64,000 nt of DNA, taken from Rhodobacteraceae bacterium (ex Bugula neritina AB1). GTDB taxonomy: Bacteria > Pseudomonadota > Alphaproteobacteria > Rhodobacterales > Rhodobacteraceae. Positions 8,203-16,305 of the stretch are shown here, one piece after another; positions within the stretch are counted from its first letter, which is position 1, and every line of letters begins with the position of its first letter. Position numbers and translations under genes: made by a program. The notes beneath the pieces were generated by a model. That model searched no databases, was not told the origin of the DNA, and saw nothing but the letters and a program-made list of their open reading frames with translations. The stretch lies in assembly GCA_001730095.1 (NCBI GenBank), contig MDLF01000044.1, positions 23,003 to 87,002 of the forward strand, read 5' to 3'.

Positions 8203-9627
8203 ATGGCAAAGAAACCCGACACTCCCCTGCCCCCTTATTTCAACCTTGATCCGGCCGCGGCAGCTGCCAAGCTTGGCGATCCTGTCGACACCGCCAAATT
8301 CGCCAAGGCCGCCGCTTTCGCCGGCCGTGGCCGAGACGATCTGGCCAAACGCGGCTACGCCCCCGACGGGCGCAAGCGGCTGCGCAAATTCTCCACCTGG
8401 GAAATCTGCCGCTACCTGATCCCGGTCGCGGCGGCCCATCTGCGCCGGGTGCTGAACAAGAACCCCGACCTGCCCCAGGGCGAAGGCGCCAGCGGCTCGA
8501 AATGGTTCACCCTAGAGGAGGTGCTGCAGCTGCGGGATCATTTCGCAGAAGAAGGCATCAGCACCAAGGAATACCGCCCCTACCGCCCCGAAGGCCTGCC
8601 AGCCAAGATCGTCGCCGTGGCCAACTTCAAGGGTGGTGTTGGCAAGACCTCCACCGCCGCGCATCTGGCGATGTCCGCCGCGCTTGACGGCTACAAGGTG
8701 CTGGTGGTCGATCTTGACAGCCAGGGGTCGATGACCTCGATCATGGGCGGTCAGGTGGCCGATGAATGGCAGACCGTCTTCCCCCTCCTTGCCCGCGATT
8801 ACGCCGAGGCGGTGGAAGCCGAAAACCAGGTCCGCGCGGCATCCGGCCTCGACCCGGTCCCGCTCGACGAAACCCTGACCGAGGCACGGGAGGTTTCGCT
8901 GCGAAACCTGGTCCAGAAAACCCACTGGCCCAACATCGATCTGATCGGCGCCCAGCTGAACCTCTACTGGGCTGAATTCCAGATCCCGGTCTGGCGCATG
9001 GGTCTGCGCAACTGGGCGCTGTGGGATGCGCTCACCAATGCGCTGGAAGCAGGCGGCGCGCTGGATGACTATGACATCGTCCTTCTGGATACCCCCCCGG
9101 CGCTTGGCTACCTGACCATCAACGCGCTGGCCGCTGCCGACATCCTGATGGTGCCGCTGGGCGCCTCTTTTCTGGAGTTCGACTCGACGGGCCGGTTCTT
9201 TGACATGCTCTATTCCACCTTCGCCTCCATCGAAGACGGCGAGAACGCCGGCCGCCGTCGCGCGGGCCTGCCAGAGATGAAGTTCGAATGGGACGTGGTC
9301 CGCGCCCTGATCACCCGCTTCGACGCCAGCCAGCAGACCGATCTGGCCAATGTGATCCAGGCTTATTTCGGCGACATGATGAACGCCTACCGGCAGGACT
9401 ACACTGCCATGGTCGGCCAGGCCGGAGAAAGCGTGTCCGGCATCTACGAGGCCGACTACCGCAACTTCAACCGCGAGACCTATGTGCGCGGCCGCGAGGT
9501 GTTCGACCGCACCTATGCGGAATTCAAGGAGCTTCTGATCGGCAGCTGGTGGCGCGATCAGCAGATGGAGCAGGCAGAACAGAGCAACGAAGAGGAACAG
9601 GAAGATGGCACGCCGCAGACAGCTTGA
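8203..9627 (+). CDS. parA: Plasmid partition ATPase ParA
   Basis: The 474-residue ParA/RepA-type partition ATPase has an N-terminal DNA-binding extension (about residues 1-140, with RLRKFSTWEICRYL). The deviant Walker A motif FKGGVGKTS follows, then Walker B-like IVLLDTPP. It drives plasmid segregation with ParB bound at parS. The ATG at 8203 begins the conserved MAKKPD; longer in-frame starts exist but lack support. It overlaps parB by 23 bp, so the two are co-transcribed and probably translationally coupled. One parS-like palindrome lies inside the gene (8892-8908). Confidence 0.94.
   Translation: MAKKPDTPLPPYFNLDPAAAAAKLGDPVDTAKFAKAAAFAGRGRDDLAKRGYAPDGRKRLRKFSTWEICRYLIPVAAAHLRRVLNKNPDLPQGEGASGSKWFTLEEVLQLRDHFAEEGISTKEYRPYRPEGLPAKIVAVANFKGGVGKTSTAAHLAMSAALDGYKVLVVDLDSQGSMTSIMGGQVADEWQTVFPLLARDYAEAVEAENQVRAASGLDPVPLDETLTEAREVSLRNLVQKTHWPNIDLIGAQLNLYWAEFQIPVWRMGLRNWALWDALTNALEAGGALDDYDIVLLDTPPALGYLTINALAAADILMVPLGASFLEFDSTGRFFDMLYSTFASIEDGENAGRRRAGLPEMKFEWDVVRALITRFDASQQTDLANVIQAYFGDMMNAYRQDYTAMVGQAGESVSGIYEADYRNFNRETYVRGREVFDRTYAEFKELLIGSWWRDQQMEQAEQSNEEEQEDGTPQTA
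8892..8908. promoter_or_regulatory. parS-like palindrome 1 (inside parA)
   Basis: The perfect 17-bp palindrome GGTTTCGCTGCGAAACC lies within parA. It is one of five identical sites (apart from the central A/T) around parAB. It probably acts as a ParB binding site. Confidence 0.8.
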
Positions 9628-10699
9628 GACCCCCTCCCCCGAGGCACTGAAGGAAATCGAAGCAGGCATTGACCGCGACCTGTCGCGCGGGCCTGCGGGC
9701 CTGCGCCCGCCGATTGCCGATGTGGTGGCTGATGCCGCCCGCCACGCCAGCCCCCTGCCCCAGGCCGACCGCGAGACAGCGGCCCGAGACAAGGCTGACG
9801 CCGAACGCCTGCGGGCGGCGCAGGACAAGGGCCTGGTGGCGGTGGAACTGCCGCTGGAAGACATCACCGCCGATGCCCTCAACCGCGACCGCATCGTGCT
9901 GGACGAGGACGAGATGCAAGAGCTGATGGCCTCGATCTCTACCAACGGCCTGCGTCTGCCGATTGAGGTGTTCGAGCCGCTGAACCCCGAAGACGCCGGC
10001 AAATACGCGCTGGTCTCCGGCTATCGCCGCCTCAACGCCGTGCGGCGCCTGAACGCGCTCAGCGGTGGCAAACGGTTCCAGACCATCCCCGCCTTCATCC
10101 GCGAGCCCGGCAGCCTCGCCAATGCGCTGGTGTCGATGATCGAAGAGAACGAGATCCGCTCCGGGCTCAGCCAGTATGAACGGGGCCGGGCGGCGGCTTC
10201 TGCGGTGCATGACGGCGTCTTCCAGACTGTCGACGAAGCGGTGGCGGTGCTGTTTCAGCATGCGTCCAAGGCCAAGCGTTCCAAGATCCGCTCCTTCGCG
10301 CTGATCCACGAAGAGCTGGGCGATATGCTGGCCTATGCCACCGGCCTCAATGAACGCCAGTGCCTGCGTCTGGCCGCGGCACTGCGTACCGGCACCGCAG
10401 AGGTGATGCGCGCCGCGCTCGAAGCGGCCGGTGCGCGCTCAGCGGCAGAGGAATGGGATGCTTTGCTGCAATTCGTAGAACAGTCCGAAGATGAGCAGAA
10501 GGATCCCGCCCGCGGTGGCCGTCCCAAGGCCGCACAAAAGGTTGAGCGCAGCCGCCGCACCCGGCTGGCCAATGGTATGTCCATCGAACGGGAGCATGGC
10601 CCGAACGGCTATGCGATCCGCTTCCACGGCAACAATGTCACTGCGGATCTGGTCGATGCGGTGATGGATAACGTTCGCCACTTGCTGGAACAGGGCTGA
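9605..10699 (+). CDS. parB: Plasmid partition protein ParB
   Basis: The 364-residue ParB-family centromere-binding protein has a ParB/Srx-like N-terminal domain with the nucleotide-binding signature LVSGYRRLNAVRRL near residues 135-150 and ENEIRSGLSQYERG near 180. A helix-turn-helix region follows, and a C-terminal dimerisation segment ends DAVMDNVRHLLEQG. It spreads from the parS sites and stimulates ParA. Its start lies inside the end of parA. A strong terminator follows at 10735. Confidence 0.94.
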   Translation: MARRRQLETPSPEALKEIEAGIDRDLSRGPAGLRPPIADVVADAARHASPLPQADRETAARDKADAERLRAAQDKGLVAVELPLEDITADALNRDRIVLDEDEMQELMASISTNGLRLPIEVFEPLNPEDAGKYALVSGYRRLNAVRRLNALSGGKRFQTIPAFIREPGSLANALVSMIEENEIRSGLSQYERGRAAASAVHDGVFQTVDEAVAVLFQHASKAKRSKIRSFALIHEELGDMLAYATGLNERQCLRLAAALRTGTAEVMRAALEAAGARSAAEEWDALLQFVEQSEDEQKDPARGGRPKAAQKVERSRRTRLANGMSIEREHGPNGYAIRFHGNNVTADLVDAVMDNVRHLLEQG

Positions 10700-10721
10700 C
10701 GGGACAGGGAGCTGTTCCAGA

Positions 10722-10738
10722 GGTTTCGCAGCGAAACC
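10722..10738. promoter_or_regulatory. parS-like palindrome 2
   Basis: The 17-bp palindrome GGTTTCGCAGCGAAACC lies 22 bp after the parB stop. Its right end overlaps the left stem of the parB terminator. Confidence 0.82.
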
Positions 10739-10763
10739 CCGGCTGAAAACGCCGGGGTTTTTT
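10735..10763 (+). terminator. Rho-independent terminator of parAB
   Basis: A 9-bp stem (AACCCCGGC / GCCGGGGTT) with a 7-nt loop is followed by a run of T. This is a canonical intrinsic terminator just downstream of parB. Confidence 0.85.
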
Positions 10764-10791
10764 GTGGCTGAACCTCTATCAAGGGGCAGGG

Positions 10792-10808
10792 GGTTTCGCT
10801 GCGAAACC
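10792..10808. promoter_or_regulatory. parS-like palindrome 3
   Basis: The 17-bp palindrome GGTTTCGCTGCGAAACC lies in the intergenic region between parB and the 3' end of tonB. Confidence 0.82.
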
Positions 10809-10905
10809 TGCCTGCTGCCTGCAGAAGCCGGGCAGGTCTAACCCAGATCGCTCCGCCGTGTTTTGCGCAGGCTTTCACGCCGCTGGTCGTGTTGCCCTAG
10901 CCGCA

Positions 10906-10922
10906 GGTTTCGCAGCGAAACC
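10906..10922. promoter_or_regulatory. parS-like palindrome 4
   Basis: The 17-bp palindrome GGTTTCGCAGCGAAACC lies just past the tonB stop codon, 98 bp from palindrome 3. Confidence 0.82.
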
Positions 10923-10949
10923 TCCCCGCTGCCGATCAGTGCAGCCGGT

Positions 10950-11795
10950 TCACCGGGAAAACCCGATAGGCAGGCTGAGCTGGATCTGGCCGGCCTGCAG
11001 TTTTTTCGGAGCAGGTGGAAATTTCCCGGCGCGGGCAACAGCCGCCAGAGCGGCCTGATCAAACGCGGCGATCCCGGAAGATTTGGCAATCCGATGGTTC
11101 AGCAGGCGGCCGTCGCGGGCGACGGTCAAACGCAGCACCACCCGAGCTTGGCCGCGAAGACCAGAGGGATAGCGCTTTCGCCGTTCGATGCGGGCGCGGA
11201 TCTTGTTGCCCCAGACTGCGCGCAGCGTCGCCTCGCGACCGGGATCGGTGGTGGCCGTCTGGGCGCCTCCCGCCTGTCCGGCCTCGGCACCACCGCCAGA
11301 CCCCGCAGCGCGCTGGCCTGCCTGTCCGGCGGCGTTGCGGTCAGAGTTGGCCTTGGCTGGGGTCTGCTGTTGCGGCTGCGGTTTTGTCTGCGCCACGGGC
11401 TTGGGGCGTGGCTTGGCCTGTGGTTCCGGCTTTGGTTCTGGCCTGGGCGGTGGTGGCGCGGTATCGGCCTGCACTGGCTGGATCGCTGCGGGCTGACTGA
11501 GCGGCGCCAGCAGCGCCGCCCGTGGCGCCTGGGCCAGCTCAATCTGCGGCAGCGCAGGGGCTTGGGCCTGTGGCAGAGGCTCGGTTGGCAGCGTTGCGGT
11601 TTGCGGAGTTTCGGGCGGCCTCTGCCAGGCTTCCGCCATTCGGGCAACCTCGGCGCTGGCAGGCTGGATGGAGACCAGCGCCTCGCCACCAGAACCGCTG
11701 GACAGGGCACCGCTTTCCGGGACGCTGGCAAACAGGGCGACATGGACAAGGCCTGCGAGGCCCGCAAAGACAGTGAATTCGGCAGCGCGCTTCAT
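10950..11795 (-). CDS. tonB: TonB-family energy transducer
   Basis: The 281-residue protein has an N-terminal membrane anchor (about residues 8-26). A long Pro/Lys/Gln-rich periplasmic linker follows (about residues 80-160, with PEPKPEPQAKPRPKP). The C-terminal TonB domain spans about residues 195-281 (YPSGLRGQARVVLRLTVARDG). It passes proton-motive energy to outer-membrane receptors for siderophores, heme or similar ligands. It is the last gene of an exbB-exbD-exbD-tonB operon, and its ATG overlaps the stop of the preceding exbD. No receptor gene is present in the window. Confidence 0.93.
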   Translation of the reverse strand: MKRAAEFTVFAGLAGLVHVALFASVPESGALSSGSGGEALVSIQPASAEVARMAEAWQRPPETPQTATLPTEPLPQAQAPALPQIELAQAPRAALLAPLSQPAAIQPVQADTAPPPPRPEPKPEPQAKPRPKPVAQTKPQPQQQTPAKANSDRNAAGQAGQRAAGSGGGAEAGQAGGAQTATTDPGREATLRAVWGNKIRARIERRKRYPSGLRGQARVVLRLTVARDGRLLNHRIAKSSGIAAFDQAALAAVARAGKFPPAPKKLQAGQIQLSLPIGFSR

Positions 11796-12175
11796 GGCTG
11801 GCGCACCACCAGCTCGGCACGGGCAAGGCCTGCCTCAGCCAGCTGGCGCAGGATACGGGCGAGGGTTGTGGCCTCCAGCCGGGCATCAGCGCGCAGCTGG
11901 ACATTGTCATGGCCCGCGCTGGCAGCTGCAAGACGGCGCAGGGCGGCTTGTCCTTCTGCACCGTCGAAATGCATCCGGCCTGCGGCATCAATATACAGCA
12001 CCGGCTGTGCCTTCGGCGGAGTCTCAGAGACCGCGTCCGGTGGGGTCACCTCGAAGGGGTCGGGCTGCGCCAACTGCGAGGTCATCAGGAAGAAGATCAA
12101 CAGCAGGAAGACCACGTTGATCATCGGCACAATGGATTCGCCGCGGGGGCGGCGGTGGGGATCGCTCAGGTCCAT
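11792..12175 (-). CDS. exbD: ExbD/TolR-family proton-channel subunit (second copy)
   Basis: The 127-residue protein has one transmembrane segment (VPMINVVFLLLIFFLMTSQ) and a periplasmic domain. The usual motif Asp (PMIDVVF) is Asn here (PMINVVF). The proton-carrying Asp of the TM helix is therefore missing, unlike the neighbouring copy. It may be a specialised partner that forms heteromers with the other ExbD. It starts about 10 bp after that gene and overlaps tonB by 4 bp. Confidence 0.88.
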   Translation of the reverse strand: MDLSDPHRRPRGESIVPMINVVFLLLIFFLMTSQLAQPDPFEVTPPDAVSETPPKAQPVLYIDAAGRMHFDGAEGQAALRRLAAASAGHDNVQLRADARLEATTLARILRQLAEAGLARAELVVRQP

Positions 12176-12185
12176 GACGGCTGCC

Positions 12186-12563
12186 TCATTCCACCAGCAC
12201 AATATTGCGCAAGCCTGCTTGCTGCAGCAGGGCGGTCACGTTGGTGATACGCTGCAGATCAGCGCCGTCCCGGCCACGCAGGATCAGCATGTCGCTCGGG
12301 GATTTCATCAAAGGCGCCAGCGCCTGGGTGAGGTTGCTGTCCGCCACCGGCACGCCGTTCACATCCAGGTTTCCGGGGCCGACGCCGATGAGCCGCGGCG
12401 GCCCGTCGTAGCTGCCACCCTGGCCGGCCAGAGGCAGTTGCAGCACCGTGTCCATGCCAAAGCGGGACGCCAGCATGAAGAAGACCAGAAGCAGGAACAC
12501 CACGTCGATCATCGGCGTCAGGCTGGGCTTGCGCCGGGGGCGCGGGGCGGGGGCGAGCTGCAT
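12186..12563 (-). CDS. exbD: ExbD/TolR-family proton-channel subunit (first copy)
   Basis: The 125-residue ExbD has the conserved transmembrane motif LTPMIDVVFLLLVFFML, which includes the proton-path Asp, followed by a periplasmic domain. The ATG at 12563 (MQLAPAPRP) sits just past the exbB stop; the longer reading frame overlaps exbB without family similarity. With ExbB it forms the motor that energises TonB. Confidence 0.9.
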   Translation of the reverse strand: MQLAPAPRPRRKPSLTPMIDVVFLLLVFFMLASRFGMDTVLQLPLAGQGGSYDGPPRLIGVGPGNLDVNGVPVADSNLTQALAPLMKSPSDMLILRGRDGADLQRITNVTALLQQAGLRNIVLVE

Positions 12564-12567
12564 GCGC

Positions 12568-13479
12568 CTACTCGGCGGCCAGCGGCAGCCGGTCCGGCTG
12601 CCGGGCGACAAAAATGCGGGTGGCGCTGTCTTCCAGATCACGGCGGATGCGGGAGATCACTGCCTCGAACCAGGTGAGCGCAGCGGAAGCGGGAATGGCG
12701 ACGGCCATGCCGGCAGCGGTGGTCAGCAGCGCCTCCCAGATGCCGCCGGCCAGCAGCGCCGGATCGGCCTTGGAGCCGGCCGCCTGCAGCGCTTGGAAGG
12801 CGGCGATCATGCCCAGAACGGTGCCGAGCAGACCCAGCAGCGGCGCGATGGTGGCAATCAGCTCCAGTGCGCCGAGACCGGTGGCGGCGCTGGCCAGATG
12901 CAGCTTGGCAACGCGTGCCGTTTCCTCGCGGGCGCGGTCTTCTGGCAGGTTGGCGCTGGCGGTGAGCGCGGCGGTGACGACTTTGGAACGCACCCCGATG
13001 CGGTTGCGGACGATGGAGAGCGCGATGGCGCGGTCGCCGCGCTCGAAGGCGGCAACGGCATCGGCGGCCAGGCCGCGGGACCAGGCGCCGATCAGCGCCA
13101 GCCGCCAGATCTTCCACAGGATCAGCGCCAGGGTGATGACCGAAAGCGCGGCAATGGCCCAAATCGAGGGGCCGCCGTCGCGCAGGAACTTCACGGCCTT
13201 GGCGGAGGCGTCATTGGCGATCTGCGTCAGTTCGGGCTGGACGACGGTCGGTTCTGCCACGGGCTGCGGAGCGGGGGGGGCCACTGGGTCGGCTGCGGCG
13301 GTATCTGCCTCCGCCGGAAGAGCAGGGGCGCCAGTGGCAGAGGGTAGGGGTGCGGTTCCGGCTGCTTCGGGGGCTTGGACACTGATCGCAGGCACGGGCG
13401 CTTGGGGGGTGTCCTGAGCGGCGGCGAAGGGGGCCATGAGCAGAAAGGCAGCCGCGGCTGCAGGCAGACGAAGGGTCAT
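12568..13479 (-). CDS. exbB: ExbB/TolQ/MotA-family proton channel
   Basis: The 303-residue protein has a signal peptide (MTLRLPAAAAAFLLMAPFAAA), an Ala/Pro-rich periplasmic segment to about residue 100, one TM near residues 115-135, and two more TMs in the conserved MotA_ExbB domain (ATGLGALELIATIAPLLGL and a second helix near LTTAAGMAVAIPASAALTW). Such N-terminally extended ExbB proteins are common in alphaproteobacteria. It is the first gene of the tonB operon. A parS-like palindrome lies 100 bp upstream. Confidence 0.92.
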   Translation of the reverse strand: MTLRLPAAAAAFLLMAPFAAAQDTPQAPVPAISVQAPEAAGTAPLPSATGAPALPAEADTAAADPVAPPAPQPVAEPTVVQPELTQIANDASAKAVKFLRDGGPSIWAIAALSVITLALILWKIWRLALIGAWSRGLAADAVAAFERGDRAIALSIVRNRIGVRSKVVTAALTASANLPEDRAREETARVAKLHLASAATGLGALELIATIAPLLGLLGTVLGMIAAFQALQAAGSKADPALLAGGIWEALLTTAAGMAVAIPASAALTWFEAVISRIRRDLEDSATRIFVARQPDRLPLAAE

Positions 13480-13578
13480 GGACCGGTCTCCAACAAGAGG
13501 TGCCGCAAAGGGCGGCGTCAGTTTCTCGGATTTGGCTGGGTGGTCCCTGAGGGGGGGCAGGGAGTGCCTTGCTGGGGT

Positions 13579-13595
13579 GGTTTCGCAGCGAAACC
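13579..13595. promoter_or_regulatory. parS-like palindrome 5 upstream of exbB
   Basis: The 17-bp palindrome GGTTTCGCAGCGAAACC is the same as sites 2 and 4. It lies 100 bp upstream of exbB, about 2.7 kb from the parAB cluster. ParB bound here could affect tonB-operon transcription. Confidence 0.8.
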
Positions 13596-13599
13596 TGCG

Positions 13600-14131
13600 G
13601 CTAGGGGTTAAGAAAACCAACTTGTTTTGTCAAGATTCTGGAATCAGGCGGCTGCGGACCGCCATGTCATCGGTCGAAACCCTGCCAGATCCGGCGCGGT
13701 TGTCTTGGATTTCTGCGCGCCAAAAGCGCATGCAGAGCTGCAGGTGTCTGGCAGCATCCAGGGGGGCAAAGCGGCCCGATCCGGTGAGCATGGCAAAATC
13801 CCTAGTGGTTTACTCAGGTTAAGGAACAATACTGCTTAAAGCGTGTGCCGCAAGCGTAAAACTGGTGAGAGATTGGCCAAAGTGGCGGGACCCCAGCTGC
13901 CGAAGACCAGCACCGGGACATCTGAAAAGCTGGGTTATGGAGCAGGGAAATTCAGCAATTTTCCCTATTTAGACTCTGTTCTTCAGGAAAGATGCCAAGG
14001 CCGTGGACCGGCATTCTTGCAGGTCAGTCGGACCGGTGGTCGGCGCCGGGACATTAGCTGCTGGCGTTGGAACAGGAGGGCAGAGGGGCAGGGGAGGTGG
14101 CCGGAAACGGAAGTCCCCGGCCAGGGCTGCG
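13600..14131. other. Intergenic region without a recognised gene
   Basis: About 530 bp between exbB and the agmatinase gene. Short open frames show no family resemblance or good ribosome sites. An imperfect hairpin (GGGAAATT ... TTTTCCC, about 13945-13965) is visible. The exbB promoter should lie near 13600; no clear iron-responsive operator was identified by eye. Confidence 0.5.
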
Positions 14132-14992
14132 TTACGTGGCGTCTGCGAAAGACATCAGCGCATAGGTGATCTGGGCAGTGGTGAAATCCGAGACACGGCT
14201 GTTTTCTGCCGGGGCCAGCTCTACCACGTCGCAGCCTGCCAGATTGCGACCTGCGAGCGCAGAGCGCACAATGTTGAGCGCCTGATAATAGCCGAGGCCG
14301 CCGGGCACCGGGGTGCCGGTGGCGGGCAGAATCGCCGGGTCCAGACCGTCCACATCAAAGCTGACGTAGACATCCTTCGGGAAATCCTCGGGCAGGGTGA
14401 CGGACTGGATGTTGCCAGTGACCAGCTCCTCTGCGTCGATAAAGACCACCTTGCAGGCGGCGCGGCGGTCGACCTCTTCCTGGCTCATGGCGCGGACGCC
14501 GTATTGGGCGATCGGCAAGCCGTCTTCCTCGGCCAGCAGCTGCATGACAGAGGCGTGAGAGTGGCGTTCGTCCTGATAGGCCTTGCGCAGGTCGGCGTGG
14601 GCGTCGATCTGGACGATGCCCACGGGGCGGCCCAATGCGCGCGCCACACCGCGCACCGCGCCGTAGCTGAGCGCGTGTTCGCCGCCTAGCGTCACCGGCA
14701 CTGCGCCTGCGGCCACCGCGGCCGCAGTGCGGGCGGCGATGCGCTCCATCACTTCGGGCAGGGGGCCGGTGCAGTCGACCGCGTCTTCGGTCGCGATGCC
14801 TGCGGCGCAGGGCTCAGCATTGCGGTAGAGGCGTTCCAGTTCGACGCTGGCTTCCAGAATGGCCTTGGGGCCGCCCTCGGTACCGGCGCCATAAGAGACG
14901 GTGCGCTCCAGTGGCACCGGGATCACCCGGAAGCGGGCGGTGGCGGGATCACGTTCGGCGTCGCTCAGTTCGCCTTCGAGGAAATAGGTCAT
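14132..14992 (-). CDS. speB: Agmatinase (ureohydrolase family)
   Basis: The 286-residue arginase/agmatinase-family enzyme has the metal-ligand motifs GGEHALSYG, QIDAHADLR and SFDVDGLDP, which bind two Mn ions. It should hydrolyse agmatine to putrescine and urea. The agmatine assignment comes from context, because arginine decarboxylase is in the same operon. The ATG at 14992 overlaps the stop of the upstream decarboxylase by 4 bp. It is the last gene of the polyamine operon. Confidence 0.9.
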   Translation of the reverse strand: MTYFLEGELSDAERDPATARFRVIPVPLERTVSYGAGTEGGPKAILEASVELERLYRNAEPCAAGIATEDAVDCTGPLPEVMERIAARTAAAVAAGAVPVTLGGEHALSYGAVRGVARALGRPVGIVQIDAHADLRKAYQDERHSHASVMQLLAEEDGLPIAQYGVRAMSQEEVDRRAACKVVFIDAEELVTGNIQSVTLPEDFPKDVYVSFDVDGLDPAILPATGTPVPGGLGYYQALNIVRSALAGRNLAGCDVVELAPAENSRVSDFTTAQITYALMSFADAT

Positions 14993-16161
14993 GACAGGCG
15001 GTCCTTGAAATCGTCATAGGAGGGGGTGCGCAGCAGTTTCAGCGCATCAGTGTCGGAGTTCCACAGCGCAATCGCGGGCAGGGGAACGCCGTTGAACGTG
15101 TTGGTTTTGACCATCGAGTAATGCGACTGGTCGAGGAAGGCGATGCGGTCGCCGGGCTGCGGCGGGCTGGCAAAGCCGTAGTCACCGATGACATCGCCCG
15201 CCAGACAGGACGGCCCGCCTAAGCGGTGCGGCGGCACGTCCGGGACTTCGCCCAAGAGGTCTGGGCGGTAGGGGGCTTCGATCACATCGGGCATGTGGCA
15301 GGTGGCGGAGATATCGGTGATCGCCAGTGGCATGGCGTTTTCGGCCACATCCAGGATCTCGCCCACCAGAATGCCGGAGTGCAGCGCCACGGCCTCGCCC
15401 GGCTCGATGAAGACTTCAACGCCATATGTTTCGCGGATGTGGCGGATCAGGGCGATCAGCCCGTTGCGGTCATAGTCGGGCATGGTGATGTGGTGGCCGC
15501 CGCCGAGGTTGATCCATCTGAGGCTGGACAGGCGGCTGCCCATTTTGGTTTCCAGTGCGGCAAAGGTGCGCTGCAGCGGTTCAAACCCCTGTTCGCAGAG
15601 CGTGTGCATATGCAGGCCCTCGACGCCCTCCCAGTCCTGATCGCTGAGCTGCGACAGGGGCGTGCCAAGGCGCGAGCAGGGGGCGGTGGGGTCGTATTTC
15701 TCGTTCCAGCCTTCGGAATGCTCCGGGTTGATGCGCAACCCGATAGAGATGCTCTCGCCGCTGGCACGGGCATCAGAAATCAGCGGTGCAAAGCGGCGGT
15801 GCTGGGCTGGGGAGTTGAAGATCAGGTGGTCCGACAGGCGGATGATGTCCGGCAGGTCGTCTGCCTTGAAGCCGGCCGAATAGGTGGTGACCTCGCCGCC
15901 GAATTCCTCGCGCGCGAGCCGTGCCTCGTAAAGACCGGAGGCGCAGGTGCCGGACAGGTAGCGCCGCACCAAGGGGGCAACGGCAAACATCGAAAACGCC
16001 TTGAGCGCCAGGAGGACGTTGGCGCCGGAGGCGTCGGCCACCTGTTTCAGGATCGTCAGGTTGCGTTCCACCGCGACCTCATCCACCACGAAACAGGGGG
16101 AGGGCACACGGTGCAGGTCGAAGGCGGCGAAGCTTTGGGTGGAGAGGGCTTTGATGTCCAT
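14989..16161 (-). CDS. nspC: Carboxy(nor)spermidine decarboxylase
   Basis: The 390-residue PLP-dependent fold-III decarboxylase has a PLP lysine in LLALKAFSMF and a glycine-rich phosphate loop near WINLGGGHHIT. The C-terminal active-site block resembles LAGDVIGDYGF. It decarboxylates carboxyspermidine or carboxynorspermidine. With the neighbouring dehydrogenase it makes spermidine from putrescine and aspartate semialdehyde without S-adenosylmethionine decarboxylase. Confidence 0.9.
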   Translation of the reverse strand: MDIKALSTQSFAAFDLHRVPSPCFVVDEVAVERNLTILKQVADASGANVLLALKAFSMFAVAPLVRRYLSGTCASGLYEARLAREEFGGEVTTYSAGFKADDLPDIIRLSDHLIFNSPAQHRRFAPLISDARASGESISIGLRINPEHSEGWNEKYDPTAPCSRLGTPLSQLSDQDWEGVEGLHMHTLCEQGFEPLQRTFAALETKMGSRLSSLRWINLGGGHHITMPDYDRNGLIALIRHIRETYGVEVFIEPGEAVALHSGILVGEILDVAENAMPLAITDISATCHMPDVIEAPYRPDLLGEVPDVPPHRLGGPSCLAGDVIGDYGFASPPQPGDRIAFLDQSHYSMVKTNTFNGVPLPAIALWNSDTDALKLLRTPSYDDFKDRLS

Positions 16162-16305
16162 GGGTTTCTCTGATCCAGAGGCCCGGTAAGCACAACAGAG
16201 CTGAGCGGCTGCCCGGGCGGAGGCGGAACGCGCCTGCCGTGGGGCGGGCAGCCGCGTGCCAGCCGCTTGTGCGACTGGCGTTTGTGCAAGAAAAGCCGAA
16301 GCTGA

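Noticed and set aside
8203-10699. RepABC replication system
   Set aside because: parA and parB are present, but no repC follows parB; a terminator and parS sites follow instead, and a Rep_3 initiator is divergent.
10863-12677. 604-codon open frame opposite tonB/exbD
   Set aside because: The minus strand holds four co-directional tonB-system genes; the plus frame has no domain or start signal.
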